Source of the DNA: Nocardioides baculatus
Lineage (GTDB): Bacteria; Actinomycetota; Actinomycetes; Propionibacteriales; Nocardioidaceae
DNA length: 64,000 bases
Direction of reading: 5' to 3'
NCBI RefSeq assembly: GCF_016735675.1
Contig: NZ_JAERSG010000006.1
Span: 62,001 to 126,000, forward strand
Shown: positions 10,754 to 18,088 of the stretch, piece by piece
How the letters are laid out: each line of letters begins with the position of its first letter
Position numbering within the stretch: position 1 is the stretch's first letter
Translations under genes and position numbers: made by a program
The notes under the pieces: model-generated
Seen by the model: the letters and a program-made list of their open reading frames with translations, nothing else
The model's database searches: none
Told to the model about the DNA's origin: nothing

Positions 10754-11329
10754 GTGAGCACCCGCAGCAGAGTCGTCCTGGTCGCCCTGCCCGCGCTGGT
10801 CCTCGCGGTCGCCGGGCTGTTCCACCCCCACTCACTGACCCACGCCACCTCGGCGCGGTGGACGGTCCTGCACGTCGCCGGGCTGTTCGTCTTCCCGCTC
10901 GTCGGCGTGGCGCTCGCCGCGCTCGTCGGCCGGCGAATCGACCCGGTGGCCTGGCTCGTCCGCCTCACCGCCTACGTCTACGCGACGGCGTACTCCGCGC
11001 TCGACGTCATCAGCGGCATCGGCGCGGGCTACGTGACCTGGCGGCTGGGGGAGGGCGCCGCCCGTCCCGACGAGGTGCGGTTCCTGTTCGCGATCGGTGG
11101 GCGGATCGGTGAGATCGGGTCCTACGCCCTCGTCGCGTGCGCCGTGGTCGTGGCGCTCGACGCCCTGCGACGGCTCGGCGCTCCTGCCGTGCCGGGTCTG
11201 GCGCTGGTCCCCGGTGCGCTGCTGGTGCACGTCGGGCACATCTTCGCCCCGACCGGGGTGGCCGGGATGGCACTCATCGCGGCGGGCACCGCGTGGCTCG
11301 CATGGCGCGGCACCCGCGAGGCGGCCTGA
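10754..11329 (+). CDS. multi-pass membrane protein of unknown function
   Basis: The 191-residue protein has about five or six hydrophobic segments and several histidines near the membrane (FHPHSLTHA, VHVGHIFAP). I recognise no family. The GTG start at 10754 is preceded by TAGCCT (10741-10746) at 7 nt and no Shine-Dalgarno site, which points to its own leaderless promoter. It ends flush against the convergent adenosyltransferase gene, with no base between the stops (11329/11330). Confidence 0.65.
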   Translation: MSTRSRVVLVALPALVLAVAGLFHPHSLTHATSARWTVLHVAGLFVFPLVGVALAALVGRRIDPVAWLVRLTAYVYATAYSALDVISGIGAGYVTWRLGEGAARPDEVRFLFAIGGRIGEIGSYALVACAVVVALDALRRLGAPAVPGLALVPGALLVHVGHIFAPTGVAGMALIAAGTAWLAWRGTREAA

Positions 11330-11905
11330 TCAGCCGCGCTCGCCCCCCGGCACCCACAGCACGTCGCCGTTCTCCTGGTTCGCATGGCGGGCGAGGATGA
11401 AGAGCAGGTCGGAGAGCCGGTTGAGGTAGGTGATGGCCAGCAGGTTCATCGACTGCTCGTGCTCGGCCCAGGCCGCCCAGCCGGCCCGCTCCGCACGGCG
11501 TACGACGGTGCGCGCGACGTGGAGGTGGGCGGCACCGACCGTCCCGCCGTTGAGGATGAAGGAGCGCAGCGCGGGCAGCTCCTCGTTGTAGTGGTCGCAC
11601 CAGGCCTCGAGCCGGTCGACGTAGTCCTGCTCGATGCGCAGCGGCGGGTACTCCGGGTCGGGCACCACCGGGGTGCAGAAGTCGGCGCCGACGTCGAAGA
11701 GGTCGTTCTGCACGTGGGTGAGCACCTCGACGACGTCGTCGGACAGCCCTCCGTGCGCCAGGGCGACCCCGATGTGGGCGTTGGCCTCGTCGACGTTGGC
11801 GTACGCCTCGAGCCGCAGGTCGTTCTTGGACGTCTCGCTCATGTCGCCGAGCCGGGTGCGACCGGCGTCGCCGGTGCGGGTGTAGATGCGCGTCAGGTTG
11901 ACCAT
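11330..11905 (-). CDS. PduO-type cob(I)alamin adenosyltransferase
   Basis: The enzyme transfers adenosyl from ATP to cob(I)alamin to give adenosylcobalamin (coenzyme B12). The 191-residue protein begins with the family motif TRTGDAGRTRLGDM (about residues 9-22). It continues with NVDEANAHIGVA, FILNGG and VARTVVRRAERA, which line the ATP and cobalamin sites in PduO-type enzymes. The ATG at 11905 is 7 nt from TAGGCT (11918-11913) with no ribosome site, so it is probably leaderless. The product is the cofactor of the mutase encoded 550 bp away at 12454. A homologue lies near the atp operon in mycobacteria too. Confidence 0.93.
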   Translation of the reverse strand: MVNLTRIYTRTGDAGRTRLGDMSETSKNDLRLEAYANVDEANAHIGVALAHGGLSDDVVEVLTHVQNDLFDVGADFCTPVVPDPEYPPLRIEQDYVDRLEAWCDHYNEELPALRSFILNGGTVGAAHLHVARTVVRRAERAGWAAWAEHEQSMNLLAITYLNRLSDLLFILARHANQENGDVLWVPGGERG

Positions 11906-12018
11906 GTGGCGGAGCCTAGTGGCCCGCCACGACGTGGGACTCGTGGGACTGGTGGGGTCAACTCGCCGACGAGATCCGGCATGGATGCAACCGGACGGGG
12001 TACAACGACGTCATAGGA

Positions 12019-12055
12019 GTGACACAGGTCACGCAGCGACGTCCGGGGGACGTCG
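12019..12055 (+). promoter_or_regulatory. inverted repeat and leader hairpin upstream of STAS gene
   Basis: GTGAC-ACAG-GTCAC (12019-12032) is a short perfect inverted repeat. Next to it, CGACGTCC-GGG-GGACGTCG (12037-12055) forms an 8-bp stem with a 3-base loop that touches the GGGAGGAG ribosome site (12055-12062). The first could bind a dimeric regulator. The second could reduce ribosome access. Both roles are inferred from structure and position only. Confidence 0.35.
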
Positions 12056-12068
12056 GGAGGAGCACCCG

Positions 12069-12377
12069 ATGGAGATCATCTCGGACGGACCCACGCTGGT
12101 CCTGCACGGTGCCTTCGACGTCCGCAGCACGTGGGAGGTGCGGGTCGCGATCTACGAGCAGCTCGCCGGTCCCGACGACGAGGTCGTCATCGACATGACC
12201 CACGTGACCACGATCGACGTCACGGCGCTGCGCCTGCTCGCGGTCGCCACCCGCCACGCGTGGCTCAACGGCCACCACCTCACCATCCGCAACCCCGGCC
12301 CCGCCGTGCGCCGGATGGCGCACCTCGCCCGGCTGGCCCACGCCCTCGAGGTCGAGCGGGCCGCGGCGACCGCCTGA
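12069..12377 (+). CDS. STAS domain protein (anti-sigma factor antagonist-like)
   Basis: The 102-residue protein is a single STAS domain. Such proteins bind anti-sigma kinases and are switched by phosphorylation. The core strand reads EVVIDMTHVTTIDVTALRLL. At the usual phospho-acceptor turn (Asp-Ser-Ser-Gly in SpoIIAA) it has Asp50-Val51-Thr52-Ala53, so a threonine sits where the serine is expected. The start at 12069 has GGGAGGAG (12055-12062) 6 nt upstream. No partner kinase or sigma factor is nearby. Confidence 0.82.
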   Translation: MEIISDGPTLVLHGAFDVRSTWEVRVAIYEQLAGPDDEVVIDMTHVTTIDVTALRLLAVATRHAWLNGHHLTIRNPGPAVRRMAHLARLAHALEVERAAATA

Positions 12378-12453
12378 CCCGGCCGGAGCCTGAGGCATCT
12401 GTCACACGTCCACACCGGTGACTCGCGGGTAACCGCCGCCCTACCCTGTCGCC

Positions 12454-14469
12454 ATGAGCGACACCGACGCGAGGCCTGCCAAGGACCGTCCCTGGGTGAT
12501 GCGCACCTACGCCGGCCACTCCACGGCCGAGGCGTCCAACGCGCTCTACCGGACCAACCTGGCCAAGGGCCAGACCGGCCTCAGCGTCGCGTTCGACCTG
12601 CCGACGCAGACCGGCTACGACCCCGACAGCCCGCTCAGCCGCGGCGAGGTCGGCAAGGTCGGCGTACCCGTCCCGCACCTGGGTGAGATGCGCAAGCTGT
12701 TCACCGACATCCCGCTCACCGAGATGAACACCTCGATGACGATCAACGCGACGGCCATGTGGCTGCTCGCGATGTACCAGGTCGTGGCCGAGGAGCAGAA
12801 CCCCGACCTCGAGCCGAGCGAGGTCGCGCACCTGCTCGCCGGCACGACGCAGAACGACATCATCAAGGAGTACCTGTCGCGCGGGACCTACGTCTTCGGG
12901 CCGCAGCACTCGCTCCGCCTGATCAGCGACATGATCGCCTACACGGTCCACGAGATCCCGAAGTGGAACCCGATCAACATCTGCAGCTACCACCTCCAGG
13001 AGGCCGGCGCGACGCCGGTGCAGGAGCTGGCGTACGCCCTCTGCACCGCGATCGCCGTGCTCGACGAGGTGAGGGGGTCCGGGCAGGTGTCGGAGGACGA
13101 CTTCGAGAAGGTCGTCGGACGGATCTCGTTCTTCGTCAACGCGGGCGTGCGCTTCATCGAGGAGACCTGCAAGATGCGGGCCTTCGTGCAGCTGTGGGAC
13201 GAGATCACCCGCGAGCGCTACGGCGTGACGGACGAGAAGATGCGCCGCTTCCGCTACGGCGTCCAGGTCAACTCGCTCGGCCTCACCGAGGCGCAGCCGG
13301 AGAACAACGTCCAGCGCATCGTGCTCGAGATGCTCGGCGTCACCCTGTCCAAGGACGCCCGGGCGCGCGCCGTGCAGCTGCCGGCGTGGAACGAGGCGCT
13401 CGGCCTGCCGCGGCCGTGGGACCAGCAGTGGTCGCTGCGCCTGCAGCAGGTGCTGGCCTTCGAGTCCGACCTGCTGGAGTACGACGACATCTTCGAGGGC
13501 AGCCACGTGATCGAGGCCAAGGTCGCCGAGCTCGTCGCGGGCGCCAAGGCCGAGATCGACCGGGTGCAGGAGATGGGCGGCGCGATCGCCGCCGTCGAGT
13601 CCGGCTACATGAAGGAGAACCTCGTCTCGGCCCACGCCGCGCGACGCGCGCGGATCGAGTCGGGCGACGAGCTCATCGTCGGGGTGAACTCCTACGAGAC
13701 CACCGAGCCGTCGCCGCTCACCGCTGACCTCGACGCCGCGATCATGGCGGCCGACCCGGCGGCCGAGCAGTCGGCACTCGACTCGGTCGCGGCGTGGAAG
13801 GCGGAGCGCGACGAGGCCGAGGTCACCGCGGCACTGACTGCGCTCGCCGAGGCCGCGAAGACGGACACCAACCTGATGGGCCCGACGCTCGTCGCGGCCC
13901 GTGCCGGCGCGACGACGGGGGAGTGGGCCGGCACGCTGCGCGAGGTCTTCGGCGAGTTCCGCGCGCCGACCGGCGTCACCGGGGCCGTCGGCGTGGCGGA
14001 GGCAGGAGCCGAGCTCAGCGCCGTACGCGAGCGGGTGAGGGCCACCGGTGACGAGTTGGGCGGCCGGCTGCGCGTGCTGGTCGGCAAGCCCGGTCTCGAC
14101 GGGCACTCCAACGGCGCCGAGCAGGTCGCCGTGCGCGCCCGCGACGCCGGCTTCGAGGTGATCTACCAGGGCATCCGGTTGACGCCCGACCAGATCGTCG
14201 CGGCGGCCGTCGCCGAGGACGTCCACCTCGTGGGCCTGTCGATCCTCTCCGGCTCGCACATGGAGCTGGTGCCCGACGTGCTCGACGGCCTCGCGGCCGC
14301 CGGGCTGGGCGACCTGCCCGTGATCGTCGGCGGCATCATCCCGAGCTCCGACGCCAAGGCCCTCGTCGAGCGCGGCGTCGCCGCGGTCTACACGCCCAAG
14401 GACTTCGGGCTGACCGAGATCATGGACGGCTTCGTCGACGTCATCCGCAGGGCCAACGACCTCGACTGA
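12454..14469 (+). CDS. meaA: B12-dependent ethylmalonyl-CoA mutase (MeaA)
   Basis: The enzyme converts ethylmalonyl-CoA to methylsuccinyl-CoA in the ethylmalonyl-CoA pathway using adenosylcobalamin. The 671-residue protein is a fused mutase: a TIM-barrel domain with the MeaA signature YAGHSTAEASNALYR and a C-terminal cobalamin domain with DGHSNG (residues 549-554, His551 the lower axial ligand). The head AGHSTAEASNALYRTNLAKGQ separates this branch from methylmalonyl-CoA mutase and isobutyryl-CoA mutase, though I cannot exclude a related substrate. TACCCT (12442-12447) lies 6 nt before the ATG, suggesting a leaderless transcript. Ccr, epimerase and MeaB are encoded at 32-36 kb. Confidence 0.9.
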   Translation: MSDTDARPAKDRPWVMRTYAGHSTAEASNALYRTNLAKGQTGLSVAFDLPTQTGYDPDSPLSRGEVGKVGVPVPHLGEMRKLFTDIPLTEMNTSMTINATAMWLLAMYQVVAEEQNPDLEPSEVAHLLAGTTQNDIIKEYLSRGTYVFGPQHSLRLISDMIAYTVHEIPKWNPINICSYHLQEAGATPVQELAYALCTAIAVLDEVRGSGQVSEDDFEKVVGRISFFVNAGVRFIEETCKMRAFVQLWDEITRERYGVTDEKMRRFRYGVQVNSLGLTEAQPENNVQRIVLEMLGVTLSKDARARAVQLPAWNEALGLPRPWDQQWSLRLQQVLAFESDLLEYDDIFEGSHVIEAKVAELVAGAKAEIDRVQEMGGAIAAVESGYMKENLVSAHAARRARIESGDELIVGVNSYETTEPSPLTADLDAAIMAADPAAEQSALDSVAAWKAERDEAEVTAALTALAEAAKTDTNLMGPTLVAARAGATTGEWAGTLREVFGEFRAPTGVTGAVGVAEAGAELSAVRERVRATGDELGGRLRVLVGKPGLDGHSNGAEQVAVRARDAGFEVIYQGIRLTPDQIVAAAVAEDVHLVGLSILSGSHMELVPDVLDGLAAAGLGDLPVIVGGIIPSSDAKALVERGVAAVYTPKDFGLTEIMDGFVDVIRRANDLD

Positions 14470-14496
14470 CCTGCCCGGGCTGGCAGACTCCCCGTC

Positions 14497-15402
14497 ATGC
14501 GACGGGTGATCGTGGTCGGGGCCGGGGTGGTCGGGCTGTCCTGCGCCGTCCGGCTGCTCGAGGCCGGGCACCGGGTAGACGTGGTCGCGCGCGACCTGCC
14601 CCTGGAGACGACCTCGGCAGTGGCTGCGGCGCTCTGGTACCCCTACCGCGCACTCCCGCAGGACCGGGTGACCGCCTGGTCCGCGACGTCGTACGCCGTC
14701 CTCGCCGCGCTGGCGGCCGACGAGCGCACGGGCGTCCGGATGCTCACCGGCACCGAGGTCCTGCGAACGCCGCAGCCCGACCCGTGGTGGCGCGCGGCGG
14801 TCCCGTCGCTGGACCGGGAGACCGCGCCGCCGCCGGGCTATGCCGACGGGTGGACCTTCGTCGCACCCGTGATCGACATGCCGGTGCACCTGCGGTGGCT
14901 GACCGGCCGGGTCGAGGAGCTCGGCGGCACGCTCACCCGGATGAACCTGTCGGCGCTCCCCGACGACGGCAGCCTCGTCGTCAACGCGACCGGTCTGGGC
15001 GCGCGGCACTTCGGTGCCGACCCGTCCGTGGTGCCGGTGCGCGGGCAGGTCGTGGTCGTCGAGCAGGTGGGCCTGGACCGCTGGACCCTCGACGGCAGCG
15101 GCCTGACCTACGTCGTACCGAGGGCTGCCGAGATCGTGCTGGGCGGCACCGACGTCGAGGGGGAGTGGAGCCGTACGCCGGACCCCGAGGTCGCCGAGCA
15201 GGTGCTGCACCGCGCCCGCGCGCTCGTACCCGAGCTCGAGGGTGCGCGCGTGGTCCGGCACAAGGTCGGCCTGCGGCCCGCTCGCCCCGAGGTGCGGCTG
15301 GAGCGGGTCGGCGAGGTGATCCACTGCTACGGCCACGGCGGTGCCGGGGTGACCCTCTCGTGGGGTTGCGCCGCCGACGTGGTGGGGTTGGCCGGTGACT
15401 GA
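14497..15402 (+). CDS. D-amino-acid oxidase family FAD oxidoreductase
   Basis: The 301-residue flavoenzyme has the FAD dinucleotide fold at the N-terminus (VVGAGVVGLSC, about residues 6-16) and a C-terminal HGGAGVTLSWGCA motif typical of D-amino-acid oxidases. These oxidise D-amino acids to keto acids with peroxide release. The arginine and tyrosine positions of the substrate pocket were not checked individually, so the exact substrate is open. The stop overlaps the next gene by 8 nt, so the two genes are probably cotranscribed. Confidence 0.87.
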   Translation: MRRVIVVGAGVVGLSCAVRLLEAGHRVDVVARDLPLETTSAVAAALWYPYRALPQDRVTAWSATSYAVLAALAADERTGVRMLTGTEVLRTPQPDPWWRAAVPSLDRETAPPPGYADGWTFVAPVIDMPVHLRWLTGRVEELGGTLTRMNLSALPDDGSLVVNATGLGARHFGADPSVVPVRGQVVVVEQVGLDRWTLDGSGLTYVVPRAAEIVLGGTDVEGEWSRTPDPEVAEQVLHRARALVPELEGARVVRHKVGLRPARPEVRLERVGEVIHCYGHGGAGVTLSWGCAADVVGLAGD

Positions 15403-16006
15403 CCTCCAGTGCGCCGCGCGGGTGTTCGTGGCCCGGCACGGCGAAGCCCTCTACGAGAGCGAGCTGCTGAGCGACGCCGGCGGCTGGCTGAGCCCGCTGG
15501 GGCGGCAGCAGGCCACGGACCTCGCGGCCACCCTCGCGCCCGAGCGGATCACCCGCGTCTGGGCCAGTGACATGGCCCGCGCCGTGCAGACCGCCGAGAT
15601 CGTCGCCGGCATCCTCGGGGTCGACGTGGTCGTCCGGAAGGGGATCCGCGAGTTCGGGGTCGGCGACGCTGCCGGTACGACGGGTGTGCCCGATCCCTTC
15701 GCCGCGACCTTCGCGTCCTGGCTGGCCGGCGACCTCACCGCACGGATCCCGGGCGGCGAGAGCGGTGACGAGGTCATCGCGCGCTACGCCGCCGTCCTCG
15801 ACGAGGTCGCCGACGAGCACCGCGGCGAGTCCGTGCTCGTGATCAGCCACGGCGGGGTCACCTGCCTGACGCTGCCCGCCCTGGCCACGAACCTGCCGCT
15901 GACCCACGGCCACGAGAAGCCGATGCCCAACTGCGGCGTGGTCGCGATGGAGGCCGACGCGGACGGCTGGGTCTGCCGGAGCTGGGCGGACACCCCGCTG
16001 CCCTGA
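15395..16006 (+). CDS. histidine phosphatase family protein
   Basis: The 203-residue protein has the branch-1 histidine phosphatase motif RHG (VFVARHGEA, about residues 10-18), a conserved arginine in SDMARAVQTAEI and the second catalytic histidine in VLVISHGGVT. Members dephosphorylate small metabolites or act as phosphoglycerate mutases. Substrate cannot be told from sequence. The GTG start at 15395 overlaps the oxidase gene. It converges on the DUF952 gene with 2 bp between stops. Confidence 0.87.
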   Translation: MTDLQCAARVFVARHGEALYESELLSDAGGWLSPLGRQQATDLAATLAPERITRVWASDMARAVQTAEIVAGILGVDVVVRKGIREFGVGDAAGTTGVPDPFAATFASWLAGDLTARIPGGESGDEVIARYAAVLDEVADEHRGESVLVISHGGVTCLTLPALATNLPLTHGHEKPMPNCGVVAMEADADGWVCRSWADTPLP

Positions 16007-16008
16007 CC

Positions 16009-16458
16009 TCAGGCGTTCTGCACGACGAGCACCACCACGGCGATCGCGACCATCACCGCGAGCGCGATCCCCATGCGTACGGCCATCCCCTTGAGCCACA
16101 GCGACAGCAGCGTCTCGGTGCCGCCGGTCCTGCTGAGCGGTACGACGTCGAGCACGGCCGATCGGTTGATCGGGCCGTAGACGTGCGGGTACGTGTCGTC
16201 GCCGACCGCCTCGACCCGCACCTGGGCATCCGCCAGCCGTGCCGGGTCGATCGTCAGGAGCACGAGGTCCTCGCCGAGCGAGCGGTAGTAGCGGTCGAAG
16301 ACGCCCTGCACCTGGTCGCGGCGGCTCGCGTGGATGAAGCCCTCCTGCTCGAGCGTCCGACCGACCGTCGAGGTGGTGTAGGTCCCGGTCTCCAGCGTGC
16401 GTCGCCAGTCGGCCGCGGTCGCGATGTGGAAGATGCGGTGGGGGGCCGGCTCGGTCAC
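16009..16458 (-). CDS. DUF952 protein with C-terminal membrane helix
   Basis: Residues 1-115 match the DUF952 pattern: IFHIATAADW at the start, then EGFIHASRRDQV, LVLLTIDPARL and HVYGPINRSAV. The family is widespread and its role is not established. After it comes an unusual C-terminal hydrophobic helix (about residues 124-147) that would anchor the domain to the membrane. The GTG start is 6 nt from TACCCT (16470-16465) without a ribosome site, so it is likely leaderless. Confidence 0.78.
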   Translation of the reverse strand: MTEPAPHRIFHIATAADWRRTLETGTYTTSTVGRTLEQEGFIHASRRDQVQGVFDRYYRSLGEDLVLLTIDPARLADAQVRVEAVGDDTYPHVYGPINRSAVLDVVPLSRTGGTETLLSLWLKGMAVRMGIALAVMVAIAVVVLVVQNA

Positions 16459-16475
16459 CGTGTGAGGGTAACGAC

Positions 16476-17078
16476 ATGACTGAGTCGACGGACCCTGGGC
16501 GCATCTACGTCGTGACCGACATCGAGGTCGACGGCTTCACGCCGGGGGCGAACTCCATGCTGTCCTTCGGCTCGGTCGCGGTCACGGCGTCGGGGGAGCA
16601 GGTCGGGGAGTTCGAGGCGGTGCTGGAGCCGCTGCCGGGCGCGCAGCCGCACCCGGACACGTGGGCGTGGTGGCAGTCCCAGCCGCCGGAGGTGCTCGCC
16701 GCCGCGACGGAGGACCCGCAGCCGGTGCCGCAGGTGATGGCCGACTTCGTCGCGTGGGTGCGCGGGCTCGGGGAGGAGCGCGAGCTCGTCGCCTCGCCGC
16801 TCGGCTTCGACGGCACCTACGTCGACTACTACCTGCGCCGCTTCACGACGTACTCCGTGTGCCCGGCGCTCTACGACGAGGACCCCCTCTTCCACGGTCC
16901 CGGCCTCTGCCTCAAGAGCCTCGCCTGCGGGGTCACCGGCGGCGACTGGGCGACGTTCTCGGTCCACGACCTTCCGAAGGCGTGGTTCGGCGAGGTCGAG
17001 CACACCCACCGCGCCATCGACGACGCCCGCGGCTACGCGAACCTCCTCGTCGAGGTCATGCGGCAGGCTCGCGCCTGA
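16476..17078 (+). CDS. DEDDh-type 3'-5' exonuclease
   Basis: The 200-residue protein has the Asp-x-Glu motif of DEDD exonucleases (VVTDIEVDGF, about residues 12-21), a middle aspartate in SPLGFDGTYVDYY, and HRAIDDARGYANLL near the C-terminus, supplying the histidine and last aspartate of the DEDDh set. Such enzymes remove nucleotides from 3' ends of RNA or DNA. GAGGG (16464-16468) is a Shine-Dalgarno site 7 nt before the ATG. The same bases, read on the other strand, form the -10 hexamer of the divergent DUF952 gene. Confidence 0.82.
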   Translation: MTESTDPGRIYVVTDIEVDGFTPGANSMLSFGSVAVTASGEQVGEFEAVLEPLPGAQPHPDTWAWWQSQPPEVLAAATEDPQPVPQVMADFVAWVRGLGEERELVASPLGFDGTYVDYYLRRFTTYSVCPALYDEDPLFHGPGLCLKSLACGVTGGDWATFSVHDLPKAWFGEVEHTHRAIDDARGYANLLVEVMRQARA

Positions 17079-17204
17079 CCCGAGCGTGGGTGGCGGCACG
17101 CGACATCCGCCCGAGGGTGGGTGGCGGCACACGACATCCGGATCGATCGATCGCATGTTGTACGCCGCCAGGGTGCGGCCAACGCGTGTCGTATGCCGCC
17201 ACCC
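17079..17204. repeat. intergenic repeat cluster: two direct and two inverted copies
   Basis: Immediately after the exonuclease stop a 31-bp unit occurs twice in tandem (17079-17109 and 17110-17140, 29 of 31 bases identical). Two further copies of its core follow in opposite orientation (17156-17170 and 17186-17204). The core is GTGGCGGCA(C/T)(A/G)CGACA. The second direct copy and the last inverted copy pair over about 18 bases with two mismatches, so the region could fold as a large hairpin. It ends inside the remnant gene on the minus strand. Confidence 0.7.
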
Positions 17205-17367
17205 GGCGGATTGAAGGGCGTCGGCGGCCGTCCTTTGCTACGCGGCCTTCCACTGTGAGCCAGTCGGGTTCGATGTGTCGGCCGGACGGGAGGTCGAGTC
17301 CAGTCGGAAACTGATAACCGGTGACCGTGAGCTCGACGACCGAACCATTGCTGCCTTCGAGACGCAC
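17205..17367 (-). pseudogene. truncated gene, 5' remnant next to repeats
   Basis: A minus-strand frame starts with GTG at 17367 and gives about 54 plausible residues (MRLEGSNGSVVELTVTGYQF, then a segment with PDWLTVEGRVAKDGR). It then runs into the inverted repeats, and its remaining translation is only repeat sequence. The visible part resembles the beginning of small actinobacterial proteins of the WapI immunity-like type, where a similar start and a (N/D)WL(I/T)V-G motif occur. That likeness is from memory and weak. I read it as a gene whose 3' part was lost at the repeat junction. Confidence 0.35.
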
Positions 17368-17374
17368 GACGTCT

Positions 17375-18064
17375 CTAGAACAGCCGGTGCTCCGCGCCGT
17401 CGTCCATCCCGCGCAGGGCGTCGTAGTCGACCAGCGCGCAGGCGATGCCGCGGTCGGTGGCGAGGACGCGGGCCTGGGGCTTGATCTCCTGGGCGGCGAA
17501 GATGCCGCGCACGGCGCCCTTGCGGGTCAGGGCCGGGTCGCGGTTGAGGAGGTCCAGGTAGCGGGTGAGCTGCTCGACGCCGTCGATCTCGCCGCGGCGC
17601 TTGATCTCGACCGCGACGGACAGGCCGTCGGCGTCGCGGCACATCAGGTCGACCGGCCCGATGGCGGTCATGTACTCGCGGCGCACCAGCGTGAGGCCCT
17701 CGGAGAGCGTCGCCGGGTGTTCGGCGAGCAGCTCCTGGAGGTGCTTCTCGACGCCGTCCTTCTGCAGGCCGGGGTCGACACCGAGGTCGTGGGACGTGTC
17801 GTGCAGGACCTCGTCGATGAGGATGCGCAGGGTGTCGTCGGTCTTGCCGGCGGTCACGACCCACTCAGGACGGCCGTCCTCGGCCACGCCCTCCTTGACC
17901 GTGCAGGGCGGCGACATCCAGTTGAGCGGCTTGTAGGAGCCGCCGTCGGAGTGGATCAGCACCGACCCGTCGGACTTGAGCATCAGCACGCGCGTCGCGA
18001 GCGGGAGGTGGGCGGTCAGCCGCCCGGCATAGTCCACCTGGCAACGCGCCACCACGATCCTCAC
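17375..18064 (-). CDS. nucS: mismatch-specific endonuclease NucS (EndoMS)
   Basis: NucS cuts both strands at mismatched bases and provides the non-canonical mismatch repair of actinobacteria that lack MutS/MutL. The 229-residue protein has an N-terminal DNA-binding domain and a RecB-like nuclease domain. Its active site shows Asp139 (GPVDLMC), Glu153 and Lys155 ([13 protein letters not shown]). It ends AEHRLF, like the short sliding-clamp-binding tail described in this family. The GTG start at 18064 is 8 nt from TAGATT (18078-18073), so it is probably leaderless, divergent from the next gene. Confidence 0.94.
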   Translation of the reverse strand: MRIVVARCQVDYAGRLTAHLPLATRVLMLKSDGSVLIHSDGGSYKPLNWMSPPCTVKEGVAEDGRPEWVVTAGKTDDTLRILIDEVLHDTSHDLGVDPGLQKDGVEKHLQELLAEHPATLSEGLTLVRREYMTAIGPVDLMCRDADGLSVAVEIKRRGEIDGVEQLTRYLDLLNRDPALTRKGAVRGIFAAQEIKPQARVLATDRGIACALVDYDALRGMDDGAEHRLF

Positions 18065-18088
18065 GACGGGCGAATCTACAGTGACCCC
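18065..18088. promoter_or_regulatory. overlapping divergent leaderless promoters (nucS / GNAT-MOSC)
   Basis: Only 24 bp separate the two GTG starts. On the plus strand TACAGT (18077-18082) is 6 nt before 18089. On the minus strand TAGATT (18078-18073) is 8 nt before 18064. The two -10 hexamers share the bases 18077-18078, so polymerase could not occupy both at once. The -35 contacts would lie inside the opposite coding sequences. Confidence 0.6.

Noticed and set aside
12454..14469. Methylmalonyl-CoA mutase large subunit
   Set aside because: A single 671-residue chain with the MeaA-type opening (AGHSTAEASNALYR) and no small-subunit gene beside it fits the ethylmalonyl-CoA mutase branch better.
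12280..15336. 1018-residue minus-strand frame opposite meaA and the D-amino-acid oxidase
   Set aside because: Composition is that of a shadow frame and it lacks any recognisable motif, whereas the plus-strand genes have clear signatures.
17079..17204. CRISPR array
   Set aside because: Only two direct units in immediate tandem with no spacers, followed by inverted copies. No cas genes nearby.
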